This document shows, piece after piece, positions 51,623 to 61,400 of a stretch of 64,000 nt of DNA. The position numbers and the translations under genes were made by a program. The notes beneath the pieces are model-generated. The model was not told the DNA's origin and searched no databases. It saw nothing but the letters and a program-made list of their open reading frames with translations. Source of the DNA: Bog-950 sp046329495 (GTDB lineage Bacteria > Bacteroidota > Bacteroidia > Chitinophagales > LD1). The stretch covers positions 108,154-172,153 of the forward strand of contig JAXLUO010000006.1 in NCBI GenBank assembly GCA_046329495.1, given 5' to 3'. Within the stretch, counting starts at the first letter, position 1. Every line of letters starts with the position of its first letter.

Positions 51623-52441
51623 ATGAACTTTCTTAAAAAGTTATTTGCCTCATCCGAACAAAAATCGGCGATGCCGGAGTATAGCAGCGCTGAAGTAAAA
51701 CGCTATTACGAAGAATGGACTGAGCGTTATATCGAATCGTTTGGCGAGGTGTTCCAGGGCCGCAGCGCACTGAACCTGGATGAGTTGATGGACTATTATA
51801 TAAAGTCTGCCGGTTTTAAACCCGGTATGAAACTGGTAGATGCCGGTTGCGGTATTTGTGGCCCCGCTATTATGCTGGCGAAAAAACTGGATGTGCAGAT
51901 TGATGCCGTTACCATTTCGGATGAGCAGGTAAAAATTGCCCGCGAGAAGGTGAAAGCAGCAGGATTAGAAGACCGCATTAAAGTTTACCAGGGCGATTTC
52001 CATACCATGGATCAACTGCTGCCCAATAACCATTATGATGCGGTTTATTTTCTGGAAGCATTTGTGCATTCGCCTGATACCGATAAAGCCGTGCAGGCTG
52101 CTGTTAACGTGTTGAAGCCCTTTGGCTTTGTGTATATAAAGGACATGTTCCATGGCACGGCCCGCAGCGAAGAGGAAAGACAACTGATTGAACAAGTAGT
52201 AAAAAATTCCTGCGATGCTTACCGGTTGAATGTAAAGAAGCTGTATGAAGTGGTGCGCTCGTTTGAAAAAACCGCCGTGCTGTTCAACTTTATTAAGCAG
52301 TTGGATATTGAAGCAGAATGGGAAACCGGCAACAACTTTGTACGCCGTAACGATTTGCCCATCTACAAAGGCACCGATAAAACCTTTTACGACTTAAAGT
52401 ATCTCGACTTCTACGAAATAAAAGCTACTAAGCTTGCTTAA
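51623..52441 (+). CDS. Class I SAM-dependent methyltransferase
   Basis: A 272-residue methyltransferase starting at ATG 51623 (MNFLKKLFASSEQK); an in-frame start at 51392 would code through the repeat. Motif I is KLVDAGCGICGPAI near residue 77; VTISDEQVKIAREKV follows (motif post-I), then GDFHTMDQLL and YDAVYFLEAFVHS. Motif spacing and a small-molecule-like core (LKPFGFVYIKDMFHGTARS) recall sterol/tocopherol or cyclopropane-fatty-acid-type methyltransferases, but the substrate is unknown. Its 3' end overlaps that of the convergent PhyH gene by 14 nt. Confidence 0.85.
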   Translation: MNFLKKLFASSEQKSAMPEYSSAEVKRYYEEWTERYIESFGEVFQGRSALNLDELMDYYIKSAGFKPGMKLVDAGCGICGPAIMLAKKLDVQIDAVTISDEQVKIAREKVKAAGLEDRIKVYQGDFHTMDQLLPNNHYDAVYFLEAFVHSPDTDKAVQAAVNVLKPFGFVYIKDMFHGTARSEEERQLIEQVVKNSCDAYRLNVKKLYEVVRSFEKTAVLFNFIKQLDIEAEWETGNNFVRRNDLPIYKGTDKTFYDLKYLDFYEIKATKLA

Positions 52442-53318
52442 ATAAGCGGTCAACCAGCGAAGCAAGAAATCCTTTTTTCGGCGTATACAAGTCGATGATC
52501 TGTTGCTCGCTGATACGCGCCGGTGTAAAGGGAACTTGCTTAGAAGTATAACCTTCGGCATGCACTATATAGTTTGCCTTAGGGTCACCGATCCAGGCCT
52601 TGTTAAGGTAATAGTTGTTGTAGAAATTTTCATCTACCGCTATTTCATAAACCTCGTTCAGGTTCTGTTTGTTAGGCGCAAAGTAGTGGATGGCCTGTGC
52701 AGCTTGTGGTATAACATTAAACGAAGCGGCCACCCTTGTTTTACCCGAAGCATTTGGCTCGCTGCCGTGCAGTAAACGATGGTCGTACATCACCACTTCA
52801 CCGGCCTTCATATGCAGCGGGGTTAGATACTTCAACACATCCGGCTGCTGAATAATAAAAATTGGCGGAAGATTGGAACCCCGCATGGAAGGCGTTATAC
52901 GATGTGTGCCTTTAAAGATTTTAAGCAGTCCGTTTTCTTCGGTAGTATCCACTAAAGGGGCCCAAAGGTTCAGCGAGCTGTATTGTGTTTCATCTACAAA
53001 GCTCCAGTCCTGATGCGGATATACGCGGCTGTTGGGGTCACTTTTTTTGGTTACAAAACCACAGCCAATGGCGCGGTAGTTCACTAAATACTTTTGCAGG
53101 TACTTTTCGAACATGCCGTTCAGCTTGTCGTATATCTCCTTTTTAATTTCAGGAGATTGGATTTCGAGTGTATTATGAAAGCCTGAAAAGTCCTCGCCCG
53201 TTGTTTTGGAAAACAAGTCGGTCATTTCTTTAATAGCCGCTTCATCAAATGCCTTTACAATTACATAGCCATCCTTCTCGAATTGCTGTTGGTGTTTATC
53301 ATCTGCAAAAACCCGCAT
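52428..53318 (-). CDS. Phytanoyl-CoA dioxygenase (PhyH) family protein
   Basis: A 296-residue Fe(II)/2-oxoglutarate-dependent dioxygenase. The HxD iron ligands are in YPHQDWSFVD; the distal His is in YDHRLLHGSEPNASGKTR, with the Arg of KTR likely binding 2-oxoglutarate. Typical N-terminal text is FEKDGYVIVKAF. The family hydroxylates or halogenates small molecules and lipids. Tail-to-tail overlap with the methyltransferase gene (14 nt), and a TACCTTCG box upstream of its ATG, indicate separate transcription. A joint tailoring role of the two convergent enzymes is possible but speculative. Confidence 0.85.
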   Translation of the reverse strand: MRVFADDKHQQQFEKDGYVIVKAFDEAAIKEMTDLFSKTTGEDFSGFHNTLEIQSPEIKKEIYDKLNGMFEKYLQKYLVNYRAIGCGFVTKKSDPNSRVYPHQDWSFVDETQYSSLNLWAPLVDTTEENGLLKIFKGTHRITPSMRGSNLPPIFIIQQPDVLKYLTPLHMKAGEVVMYDHRLLHGSEPNASGKTRVAASFNVIPQAAQAIHYFAPNKQNLNEVYEIAVDENFYNNYYLNKAWIGDPKANYIVHAEGYTSKQVPFTPARISEQQIIDLYTPKKGFLASLVDRLFKQA

Positions 53319-53341
53319 GGTAAGTGGTATTTATTAAGCGC

Positions 53342-53349
53342 CGAAGGTA
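53342..53349 (-). promoter_or_regulatory. Putative -7 box TACCTTCG (minus strand)
   Basis: TACCTTCG lies 24 nt upstream of the PhyH ATG on the minus strand; another TAnnTTCG instance. Confidence 0.45.
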
Positions 53350-53419
53350 GTTTTATTTCATCCCAAAGTGCAACACGCGAATGTAGTACTGTCGGTCTGC
53401 TATTAGCCGTAGAATGAAT

Positions 53420-54499
53420 TTAGTTGCCTTGTTGCGCTTGTTGTTTTTTTAAATCGGTAATCCAATTAGCCACCAGTGTTACACCTTCGTTATCGGTAAC
53501 GGTGCGCCCCATTTGCGGCATCTTAACGCCTAACTCAGTAGCAGCCATACGGCAAATGATTATTGATTCACCCGGACTGCCCGGCACAATATCGTACTTC
53601 AAATTGCAGGAACCGCGGCCTGCTGAAGGCGGTGATTTGAATACACCGTAAGTTTCCATGTTATCGTTCTCGCGGTTCAGATGTAAACCTGATACGTAGG
53701 CGGGTCCGTTAGCATTATGGCAATGTGCGCAGTTAATATCCAGATACGATTTAACACGGGCAAACTGCGGAGCGGAAGTATCGCGCCAGTTAACAAATGC
53801 AGGAGCCTCCCTGTTGTAACCCTTCAAGGTTCCTGCGGTAGCCCAGGCGTTTAGCTGGTTTTTACCATCGGTACCCATAGTGTTTAAGTTACCAGCCTTA
53901 ATACCAATAGGCGAAATATGCTCCTTATACCAATGGCAACCTTTGCATTGGTTTTTATTGGCAATCACATAATCCACTTTACGATCGATGCCGTTTACAT
54001 CCTTCCACGCCAGGCTTTTTACATCGCCTACGATAGTTAATTGTGCATCGGCCCCTTTTTCATCCCATTCATAGGTTTTTGCCTCCCATCCACCTTTACT
54101 ATGTAACAACAACTGAGTTTCTACATACTGTTTGGTTCCGTTGGAATCGCGCTCGTTAACATAGTAATAGAGCGAGTTGATGATACACGCACCTACCGGT
54201 AGTTGCAACACCTGCTGCGAATCGTAATTCATAACAGCGCCTGCGGGCAGATATATAAACTGCTCCTTATGCAAATAATCGGCGAACATGCTGTTAACGG
54301 TATGGTAGGCAAATACGCCATTAACCGGACTTAGACCTTTTTCTCCGTTTACAAAAAAGTGGTAATCTGAAAGCACTTCCATATGCTTTAAGCTACCATC
54401 AGTTTCTATAAAATCAGGTTTTTGATTGCTGTTGCAGGCTGCGAGAAAAATAAGGGCACTAAAAAACAGCAAGGCAACCGGAACAAGTTTGGGCTTCAT
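53420..54499 (-). CDS. Diheme c-type cytochrome lipoprotein (SO2930-like)
   Basis: A 359-residue predicted lipoprotein (lipobox LIFLAAC, Cys at residue ~22). Two CXXCH heme motifs: CKGCH near residue 187 and CAHCH near 259; MPQMGR near 330 offers an axial Met. The N-terminal half (HMEVLSDYHFFV, VFAYHTVNSMFADYLHKEQF, ACIINSLYYYVNERD) matches the SO2930-family repeat-like region preceding the hemes. Such proteins are exported and probably take part in periplasmic or outer-membrane electron transfer. A TAGTTTTA-like box lies upstream. It stands alone: PhyH is downstream and a small hypothetical gene upstream behind a terminator. Confidence 0.82.
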   Translation of the reverse strand: MKPKLVPVALLFFSALIFLAACNSNQKPDFIETDGSLKHMEVLSDYHFFVNGEKGLSPVNGVFAYHTVNSMFADYLHKEQFIYLPAGAVMNYDSQQVLQLPVGACIINSLYYYVNERDSNGTKQYVETQLLLHSKGGWEAKTYEWDEKGADAQLTIVGDVKSLAWKDVNGIDRKVDYVIANKNQCKGCHWYKEHISPIGIKAGNLNTMGTDGKNQLNAWATAGTLKGYNREAPAFVNWRDTSAPQFARVKSYLDINCAHCHNANGPAYVSGLHLNRENDNMETYGVFKSPPSAGRGSCNLKYDIVPGSPGESIIICRMAATELGVKMPQMGRTVTDNEGVTLVANWITDLKKQQAQQGN

Positions 54500-54554
54500 G
54501 CGGATAAAACTACAAGGCCTGTAATGCTGCGAAACTGATGTTAGTCAGTCCAAA

Positions 54555-54593
54555 AAAAAATCGCCGGTCCATTATAAGGAACCAGCGATTTTT
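54555..54593 (-). terminator. Rho-independent terminator of the small gene at 54623
   Basis: AAAATCGC pairs with GCGATTTT, with an inner GGTCC/GGAACC arm. On the minus strand it ends in a run of nine T. Confidence 0.85.
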
Positions 54594-54622
54594 GCAATGA
54601 GTTTAGTGTAGAGAGCCCGGTG

Positions 54623-54859
54623 TTAAATTTCCTGCAAGTGTTCGGTTTGGTAGCTGTGCTCCATAATAATACGAACCGAGGTATCGCTGGGGCCTTTAGC
54701 CAGGCTGTTGAGCAAGCGCTTACCGCGTATCAGTTCCATTAATTCGCCCTGTAAACCAGGGTCTTTGGCCATTTCAACTGCCAGATGCATACGTTGCTCC
54801 AGTGTTGTTTCGCCGTAGGCGTGCAGGATAAGTAAGTCTTGAGTAGAGATTTGATCCAT
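54623..54859 (-). CDS. Small conserved-looking cytoplasmic protein of unknown function
   Basis: A 78-residue acidic helical protein (MDQISTQDLLILHAYGETTL start). A longer frame to 54925 adds 22 residues without conserved character. Text such as DLLILHAYGET, LAVEMAKDPGLQGELMELI and DTSVRIIMEHS resembles small Bacteroidota proteins that accompany or resemble anti-sigma/regulatory helices, but I cannot name a family. It has its own terminator and is probably monocistronic. Confidence 0.55.
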   Translation of the reverse strand: MDQISTQDLLILHAYGETTLEQRMHLAVEMAKDPGLQGELMELIRGKRLLNSLAKGPSDTSVRIIMEHSYQTEHLQEI

Positions 54860-55267
54860 TTGCTGGTTTTTGTGTGTTAGAAGAACACCATTAAAACGCC
54901 CGGTACCCATATTATTGTGTGGCATTGGAAAAAATTTTTAGGTTAAAAAAGCGAATTTTACGTTTGCTGTAAATGCCGCGGCAAGCACCCCTCAAGTGCC
55001 TTCTTTTCAAGCAATTACATTTACCATATCAATAACGAAACGGGGCCCCGGTTTAGTATAACATTTTAACGTTCTTAAGACTTTTCCTAAATCAGAGGTT
55101 AAAGTTGCTAAACCCCGGTAGAACCCGGTAAGTAATAAACGCACAAAACACCCGGGATGTATTAACTACCATCAATTATAAATTAATGGTTATATCTATA
55201 AAGAGAATTTATCCAGAACCTGCAAGTGCCATTTGTTGTTTAGTATTGTAACTTCTTAAGCGATTAT
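54860..55267. other. Divergent intergenic region, no feature assigned
   Basis: AT-rich. It contains short GC palindromic patches (GGGGCCCC at 55043 and CCCGG repeats near 55115 and 55155), but no gene and no repeat of the window's families. It should carry the promoters of the two divergent genes; I could not identify a clear TAnnTTTG box for the plus-strand gene. Confidence 0.4.
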
Positions 55268-56746
55268 ATGAAAGTGACTACTCTGAAAGAATTGAAACAA
55301 TCGGGTTATGTAAGCAAGCCTATAAAAGATGAACTACGCGATAACCTGATAGCCAAACTAAAAAGCGGCAAGACCCTGTTTAGCGGGATATTAGGCTATG
55401 ATGACACCGTACTTCCGGATATTGAACGCGCCCTATTGAGCCGTCATAACATTAACCTGTTGGGTTTGCGCGGTCAGGCTAAAACGCGTATTGCCCGGCA
55501 GATGACCGAACTGCTGGATGAATGGGTGCCGGTAGTAGCAGGCAGCGAATTAAACGATGACCCGTTAAATCCCATTTCGCGGTATGCAAAGGATTTGATT
55601 GCGGAGAAAGGCGACGAAACGCCTATTGCCTGGCTGCACCGGAGTGAGCGCTATGCCGAAAAACTGGCTACCCCGGATGTAAGCGTAGCCGATTTGATTG
55701 GCGACGTAGACCCTATTAAAGCAGCCAACCTTAAACTAAGCTATGCCGATGAAAGAGTGATTCATTTTGGTATGGTGCCCCGTAGTAACCGCTGCATTTT
55801 TGTAATAAACGAATTACCGGATCTGCAAGCCCGTCTGCAGGTGGCACTCTTTAATATTTTGCAGGAAGGCGATATACAAATACGCGGCTTTAAGCTCCGT
55901 ATTCCGCTGGATATACAGTTTGTTTTTACCGCTAACCCCGAAGACTATACCAATCGCGGTAGTATTGTTACCCCGTTGAAGGACCGCATAGGCTCGCAGA
56001 TATTAACGCACTACCCTAAAACGATGGAGCATAGCCGGCAGATTACCCTGCAGGAAGCGCGATTAACCGAGAGCCAACGTAAAAATGTGGAGGTAAGCGA
56101 ACTAATGCGCGATTTGATTGAGCAAATTGCCTTTGCCGCCCGCGAAAGCGAGTTTGTGGATGCCAAGAGCGGTGTGAGCGCCCGCTTAACCATTTCGGCA
56201 TACGAGAATTTGGTAAGTACCGCCGAACGCCGTGCACTGCTAAACAATGAAAAGAAAACCAGCGCGCGGATTGGTGACCTTTGGGGTGTTGTGCCTGCCA
56301 TTAACGGGAAAATTGAATTGGTTTACGAAGGCGAGCAGGAAGGCGCAGCCGGTGTGGCCATGAGCCTGATTGGTAAAGCTATACGCAATCAGTTTGTAAT
56401 GTGGTTTCCCGATCCATCGAAACTGAAGAAGAAGAAACAGGCGAATCCTTACCAGGAGGTGCTGGATTGGTTTAGCGATAACCATGAGCTGGACCTACTG
56501 CTGAACGATAACGATGCTGCTTACCGCAAGGCATTGGATGCAGTGCCCGGGTTGGATAAACTGATGAAGGAATTTGTGCCCGATACACCTGCCAACGAAA
56601 AGTATGTAATGAAGGAGTTCATATTACATGGCCTGGCGGAATATTCGCAACTTGGGAAGGCTATGTTAGGCAAGGGTATACAGTTTAAGGATTTGTTTGG
56701 CAGCATGTTTCCGGGTAAGGAATTAAACGACGAAGATTTTAACTAA
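55268..56746 (+). CDS. MoxR/magnesium-chelatase-type AAA+ ATPase
   Basis: A 492-residue AAA+ protein. Walker A reads GLRGQAKTRI near residue 77 (GxxGxAKT). A long insertion follows, then the presensor region CIFVINELPDLQARLQ with Walker B reduced to VINE, and FTANPEDYTNRGSIV (sensor 1), matching the ChlI/MoxR class. The C-terminal third is helical (SGVSARLTISAYENLVSTAE). MoxR ATPases usually act with a VWA-domain partner to activate or assemble other proteins; none lies adjacent here. The glycosylation-like or chelatase function of paralogs cannot be assumed. Walker B lacking the usual DE pair is notable, although NE occurs in relatives. Confidence 0.82.
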   Translation: MKVTTLKELKQSGYVSKPIKDELRDNLIAKLKSGKTLFSGILGYDDTVLPDIERALLSRHNINLLGLRGQAKTRIARQMTELLDEWVPVVAGSELNDDPLNPISRYAKDLIAEKGDETPIAWLHRSERYAEKLATPDVSVADLIGDVDPIKAANLKLSYADERVIHFGMVPRSNRCIFVINELPDLQARLQVALFNILQEGDIQIRGFKLRIPLDIQFVFTANPEDYTNRGSIVTPLKDRIGSQILTHYPKTMEHSRQITLQEARLTESQRKNVEVSELMRDLIEQIAFAARESEFVDAKSGVSARLTISAYENLVSTAERRALLNNEKKTSARIGDLWGVVPAINGKIELVYEGEQEGAAGVAMSLIGKAIRNQFVMWFPDPSKLKKKKQANPYQEVLDWFSDNHELDLLLNDNDAAYRKALDAVPGLDKLMKEFVPDTPANEKYVMKEFILHGLAEYSQLGKAMLGKGIQFKDLFGSMFPGKELNDEDFN

Positions 56747-56799
56747 GTGCTAATTGCATAACCGTATAGCTTCATTAAATTTACTTTAAACAAAGGTTA

Positions 56800-57990
56800 A
56801 TGAAGCGTTACCTGCTGCCGGTGCTTGGCTCCGGCCTTTTAGTTTTAGGTGCCTGTAATAAGGACGATTTGAAGAACGGCCCCATTGTTTACGACAATGG
56901 CCCTACCGACAGCTTAAAATTAAATCAACTACAAGTTATTGCCAGCCATAACAGTTACCACTTGCGTACGGATACGGCAGTATTCAACTTTTTACTGGGC
57001 CTTGATTCGCTGGGAGTGATACCGAGTGAATATGACCCGCATGGCATTGATTATTTCCACGAACCGTTGGATGTACAGTTGGGGCAGTATGGTGTGCGTG
57101 GCCTGGAGCTGGACATTTATAATGACCCGCAGGGGGGGCAATACTACTACCGCGCCGGAAAGGGCCTCTGTGGGTTAAACGCCGCCTCGGGCATTGATGA
57201 GCTGCTACAACCCGGTTTTAAAATGATACACATTGTTGACTTTGATTATAACAGCACCAATGTAACTTTTAAAGGTGGCTTAGAAACGGTGTATGCCTGG
57301 AGCGCCGCACACCCTAATCACCTGCCTATCTTCATCAATATAGAATGTAAGGAAGATGTACCTGCGGATGTAATAAGCGGGTTACCCAGTTTAACGCACA
57401 GCGTACCTTACGATGCGGCGGCATGTGATGCCATGGATGCAGAAATAAAGAGCGTGTTTGGCAACAACCTTGACAAGGTTATTACGCCCGATAAAGTGCG
57501 CGGTACTTATGCTACGCTGGAAGAAGCCGTATTAGCGGGCAACTGGCCCAAGCTTTCGGAATGCCGCGGTAAGGTGGTATTTATCATGCAGGGGGCTGCT
57601 GAGAGCTTATATAAAACAGGGCATCCCTCGTTAAGCGGACGTGCCATGTTTGTGTATAGCGATCCGGGCACACCTGAGGCAGCCTTTGTAATACTAAACA
57701 ATCCCGTAGGCAGCTTTAGCAGCATACAGCAGCGTGTGCAACAGGGTTACATTGTGCGCACCCGTTCGGACGCTAATACCGACGAGGCCCGCAGCGGTGA
57801 TTATACCGGTATGAACGCTGCTTTTGCCAGTTGGGCACAGATTGTTTCAACTGACTACTACCGCCCTGACCCACGTGGTGCGGCCGGTGGGTTTACGGAT
57901 TTTCAGGTTCGCTTTCCTAACAACGAATTGGCCCGTATTGATTCCATTTCGGCTGTAGGCAAAACCAACCTGGGGCTTATCCGCGAATAA
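56800..57990 (+). CDS. Ca2+-dependent phosphoinositide-specific phospholipase C-like lipoprotein
   Basis: A 396-residue lipoprotein (MKRYLLPVLGSGLLVLGAC, acylated Cys at 19). The catalytic-domain text VIASHNSYHLRTD has the first active-site His; YGVRGLELDIYNDP and IFINIECKED provide the metal-binding acids of the PLC-like TIM barrel, and RGTYATLEEAVL and ECRGKVVFIM follow, as in the bacterial Ca2+-dependent PI-PLC family. It probably cleaves a phosphodiester of a lipid or glycan headgroup at the cell envelope; the substrate is unknown. A TAAATTTA tract at ~56775 could be its promoter. It lies 53 bp after the ATPase gene and may be co-transcribed. Confidence 0.82.
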   Translation: MKRYLLPVLGSGLLVLGACNKDDLKNGPIVYDNGPTDSLKLNQLQVIASHNSYHLRTDTAVFNFLLGLDSLGVIPSEYDPHGIDYFHEPLDVQLGQYGVRGLELDIYNDPQGGQYYYRAGKGLCGLNAASGIDELLQPGFKMIHIVDFDYNSTNVTFKGGLETVYAWSAAHPNHLPIFINIECKEDVPADVISGLPSLTHSVPYDAAACDAMDAEIKSVFGNNLDKVITPDKVRGTYATLEEAVLAGNWPKLSECRGKVVFIMQGAAESLYKTGHPSLSGRAMFVYSDPGTPEAAFVILNNPVGSFSSIQQRVQQGYIVRTRSDANTDEARSGDYTGMNAAFASWAQIVSTDYYRPDPRGAAGGFTDFQVRFPNNELARIDSISAVGKTNLGLIRE

Positions 57991-58358
57991 GCGCTTCCCC
58001 CTTTTTCGATGAAACAAAATTACCCTGCCAAACCCGGTAGCGAACTTTTGTTGGCGTATGTCAAAGAACTCCTCCTAACCAATTTTAAATGATAGGGTAA
58101 TTTAACAACCTTGATAGGGTTTGCTAAGGTTTGATTGGGAATGATTGGAAATGATTGGCTACACCTATAGGCCTATCAACCCTATCATTCCTATCATCGT
58201 TAAAAGGCCGGGCACAATAGCAGCCACGGAACCGGGCCGTTAGTCCTGTCAAATCGATATCACTGTTGTTGTTCATGCAGTTAATGTAATTATTTTTGAA
58301 ACATTTTTAAAATATTATTTGTTAAATAGGGGCTTTGCCCGTTGGTAAAGGCAATGAA
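57991..58358. other. Intergenic region with imperfect GATTGG/CCTATC inverted repeat
   Basis: Positions ~58130-58200 contain GATTGGGAATGATTGGAAAT on one arm and CCCTATCATTCCTATCATC on the other, nearly inverted with G-T pairs, around CTACACCTATAGG. Transcribed, this could fold into a ~26-bp hairpin. The rest is AT-rich without a gene. Confidence 0.5.
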
Positions 58359-58384
58359 AAAGCCCCGGTGTTTGCCGGGGCTTT
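58359..58384 (-). terminator. Rho-independent terminator of the giant T9SS gene
   Basis: AAAGCCCCGG and CCGGGGCTTT pair around TGTTTG. On the minus strand it is followed by TTTCATTGCC. It lies 21 bp after the stop codon. Confidence 0.85.
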
Positions 58385-58405
58385 AACTGCTAAAGAGGTA
58401 ATTAA

Positions 58406-61400
58406 TTACTTGTTGTTACTTATAAACACCTTTTTGGTGGTAGTGCCTTCGGCGCTCTTAACGCTTACTACTACATAGCCTGCATCCAGGTTGTTCAACT
58501 GGCGGCTGTAGATGCTTGTTTTACCAAACTTCTCGCTGCTAACCACCTGACCAAGGATGTTATAGATATCGATAGTAGCTTCTACGTTCGTAGCCTTACT
58601 AAAGTCGACATACACCATGTTGGCGTGGCTCCAGATAGTTACTTTACCATTTGTAAGATCGTTGATGCCTGTTGAGGTTTTGGCAGTAACAGTTACCGTT
58701 TGCTGGGTGCTGCTTACGCAACCACCAATACTGCTAACCGTAAGTTTAGCGTTGTAAATACCGGCCTGGCTGTAAGTATGGCTGGCGTTATTGTTTGCGC
58801 TGGAAGAACCATCGCCAAACTCCCATACAGTGCTGGCTGCATTGTTGCTGGTATTGATGAAGTCGATTGACTCGCCTTCTTCCGCTGTAGTTTTGCTAAG
58901 GTTCATAGCTGCGCTGATAGCTGAAGCACCACTTACCAATACATTCTTAACCACTGTGTAGTTGTTGTTATCGGTTAATGTAATGGTATAAGTGCCGGTT
59001 GGAACGCTTACCGTTACAGGGCTGCTGTTATTTAATACTCCCGAGCTAACAGTTACATTGTTGCTGTTAGTTACAACATAGTTCCAGTTAGCCGTGCCGG
59101 GTTGCTCGATGTTTACCTGGCCTGCTGCAGAACAGGTAGCATCGGTTGTGTTAAACTTAGCAGCCGGTGTAAAGTGTAATACAAAACGGTTCCAGTTATC
59201 GTTAGCATTTGAGGTAAAGCTGTAGCTACCGCTTCTTACGTCGTGGAACACGTTCAGCAGTTTATCTTCCAGCGTAATGTAGCTGGTAGGGTCAAAGCTG
59301 TTTAAGCCATCGAACTGGAAGGTATAGCTGCCGTTAATGCCCGGCTCGAAGCCAACATTTACGGTACTTGTTTCTTCAATACTCTTCAATGTATTGATTG
59401 CCATCCAATGTAACGGATTACTGTTGTAAGTGTATAAAGTGTGACGATTCAGCGCACCGGCCATTTTGATACAGTCGAAATCAGGATCGTGATTCAGTGT
59501 AGCAGCTGTATTAAAGGCAACTTTGGTAACATCGATGCGTTGCGTACCGTTGTTGGTAGCCGTTAAAGTTAACTCGTGATCGTTGCCTTGTTTCTGGAAA
59601 CTGTAGCTGGTAGCGTTTTTAGTGCGCTGCGTAGCGTTGATGGTATAGTTGGCGGCACCCGCAGCAGTACGGTGTACCATAAAGGCCTGGAATGGCGCTA
59701 CAATGGTAGCAGGTTGGTAACTACCTGAACTACCGCCGCCATCGTTAATCCATACCAGTTTGGTAGCGTCGAAACCTGCAGGTGTGCTGGTAACATCGAG
59801 GTTAGCGAGGAAAGGGTTGCTTACCAAATGCCAGCCGGGCCCCATTGGGCGGCCTTGTAAGCTGGTATTGATAGCCCATGCGCTATTATCTAAGCCGTTA
59901 GCGCTGTAAGAAGCATCGAGGTTAGGATTACCTGTAACGGTTATAACGCCGCTACCTGTTTTACGAACAGAATAACCTCTTGCCACGCTGGCAGGCTGAG
60001 CGGTATTCTCAAACTTCCATGTTTTCATGGCACAGCCTGCGCCTACGCTTTCGTCCATGCTGGCAACAGCACCATAAGGCGAGCCTGTAAGCAGTTGGGT
60101 TTCGTCGCAGTTGGCAGTTGGTATAGCATAACCTGTAGTGCCACCTGTTGCAAATGACGATAAAGCAGCTGCATCAACCGGTGAACCCATGTAGTGGGCA
60201 TCGTAAGTGGTAGAGCTGTGGTAGTAACGTTCGGCACGTATAGGCCCGTTTATAGTTCCGGTGTAGCCTGCACTAAAATTATCTATAATGCCTATCTGGC
60301 TATCGCTTGTACTGCGGAATACCAACTGCCCTGAAGAAGAATTGAAGGTTCCGCTTTGCAAGGCCAGTTCTTCGAAGATTTCGAAACGGCTACCAGCCTG
60401 CATAGTAGCACCGGTAGGGTTAAACAGTTTCAGATTCTGGAACTGGGTAATGCCTGATAATTGCTGCGGAGCGGTAGCATATAATACTACAGTGCCTGCG
60501 CCTAATATCTGGCTTCCTGTTGAGTTACCCCCAATCCAGTTACCGCAAAGCGATAGCGTTTTGCCGGCATTGATAGTGATGGTAGCATTATCATCAACAC
60601 TTACATCGCCCACCGAAGGACTTGTTACGTCGATAACAGGGAACACACCACCAATTGGCGAAGTAGGAATAAATACGTTAGCGCCGCAAACATTTGGCAC
60701 ATAGTTTAAACTCCAGTTGCCCGCATTAAACCAGTTGGTAGCATCGCCTGCTACGTCACCTTCCCAGGTGTTAACACAAGCTATAACGTTTACGTTTTGT
60801 GTTTTGCTGGTAGAACAACCTGAAGGGCCCGTGGTAACCACCGTAAATTGCGGTGTACCTGCAGCCAGGTTGCTGATGGTAACTTCGCCGGTAGCATTAC
60901 CTGTTCCGCTATACGTAACACTGCTGATAGAGCCGGGACCGCTAAAGGCATGGGTAAAGTTGCCACTTACCTGACTGGTGATTTCGAGTGACCAATTAAC
61001 CAGAGTGCCGGTAATGATGCTACCATCATCAAACACACGCAACGTCCAGTTACCAACTGCAGCGGCACCAAGTAATGGGTTGGCAGGAATTATACCAGCA
61101 TAGGTGCCTGTAACGGCATCAGATAAATCCGGTGCTGTGGTAATATCACCTTCTGGTGCAAAAGTTCCCGTAAAAGGAGCAGTACCGGCCGAGATATTGG
61201 TTACAGCACCAGTTAAAAGTACAGTATTAGTATAGTTATCACCGGATCCTCCATTATCTGAGCTGAGTAACATAGCGCGGGTGCCAGAAGGATCAACCAG
61301 GAAAATATCCAAATCGCTATCCCAAGTATGGTTAATGTTAAGGGTTACCTTAATAACGCTGGAAGCTGTAACAGTTGCTGTTGTGCCTGAAAGGTTGATT

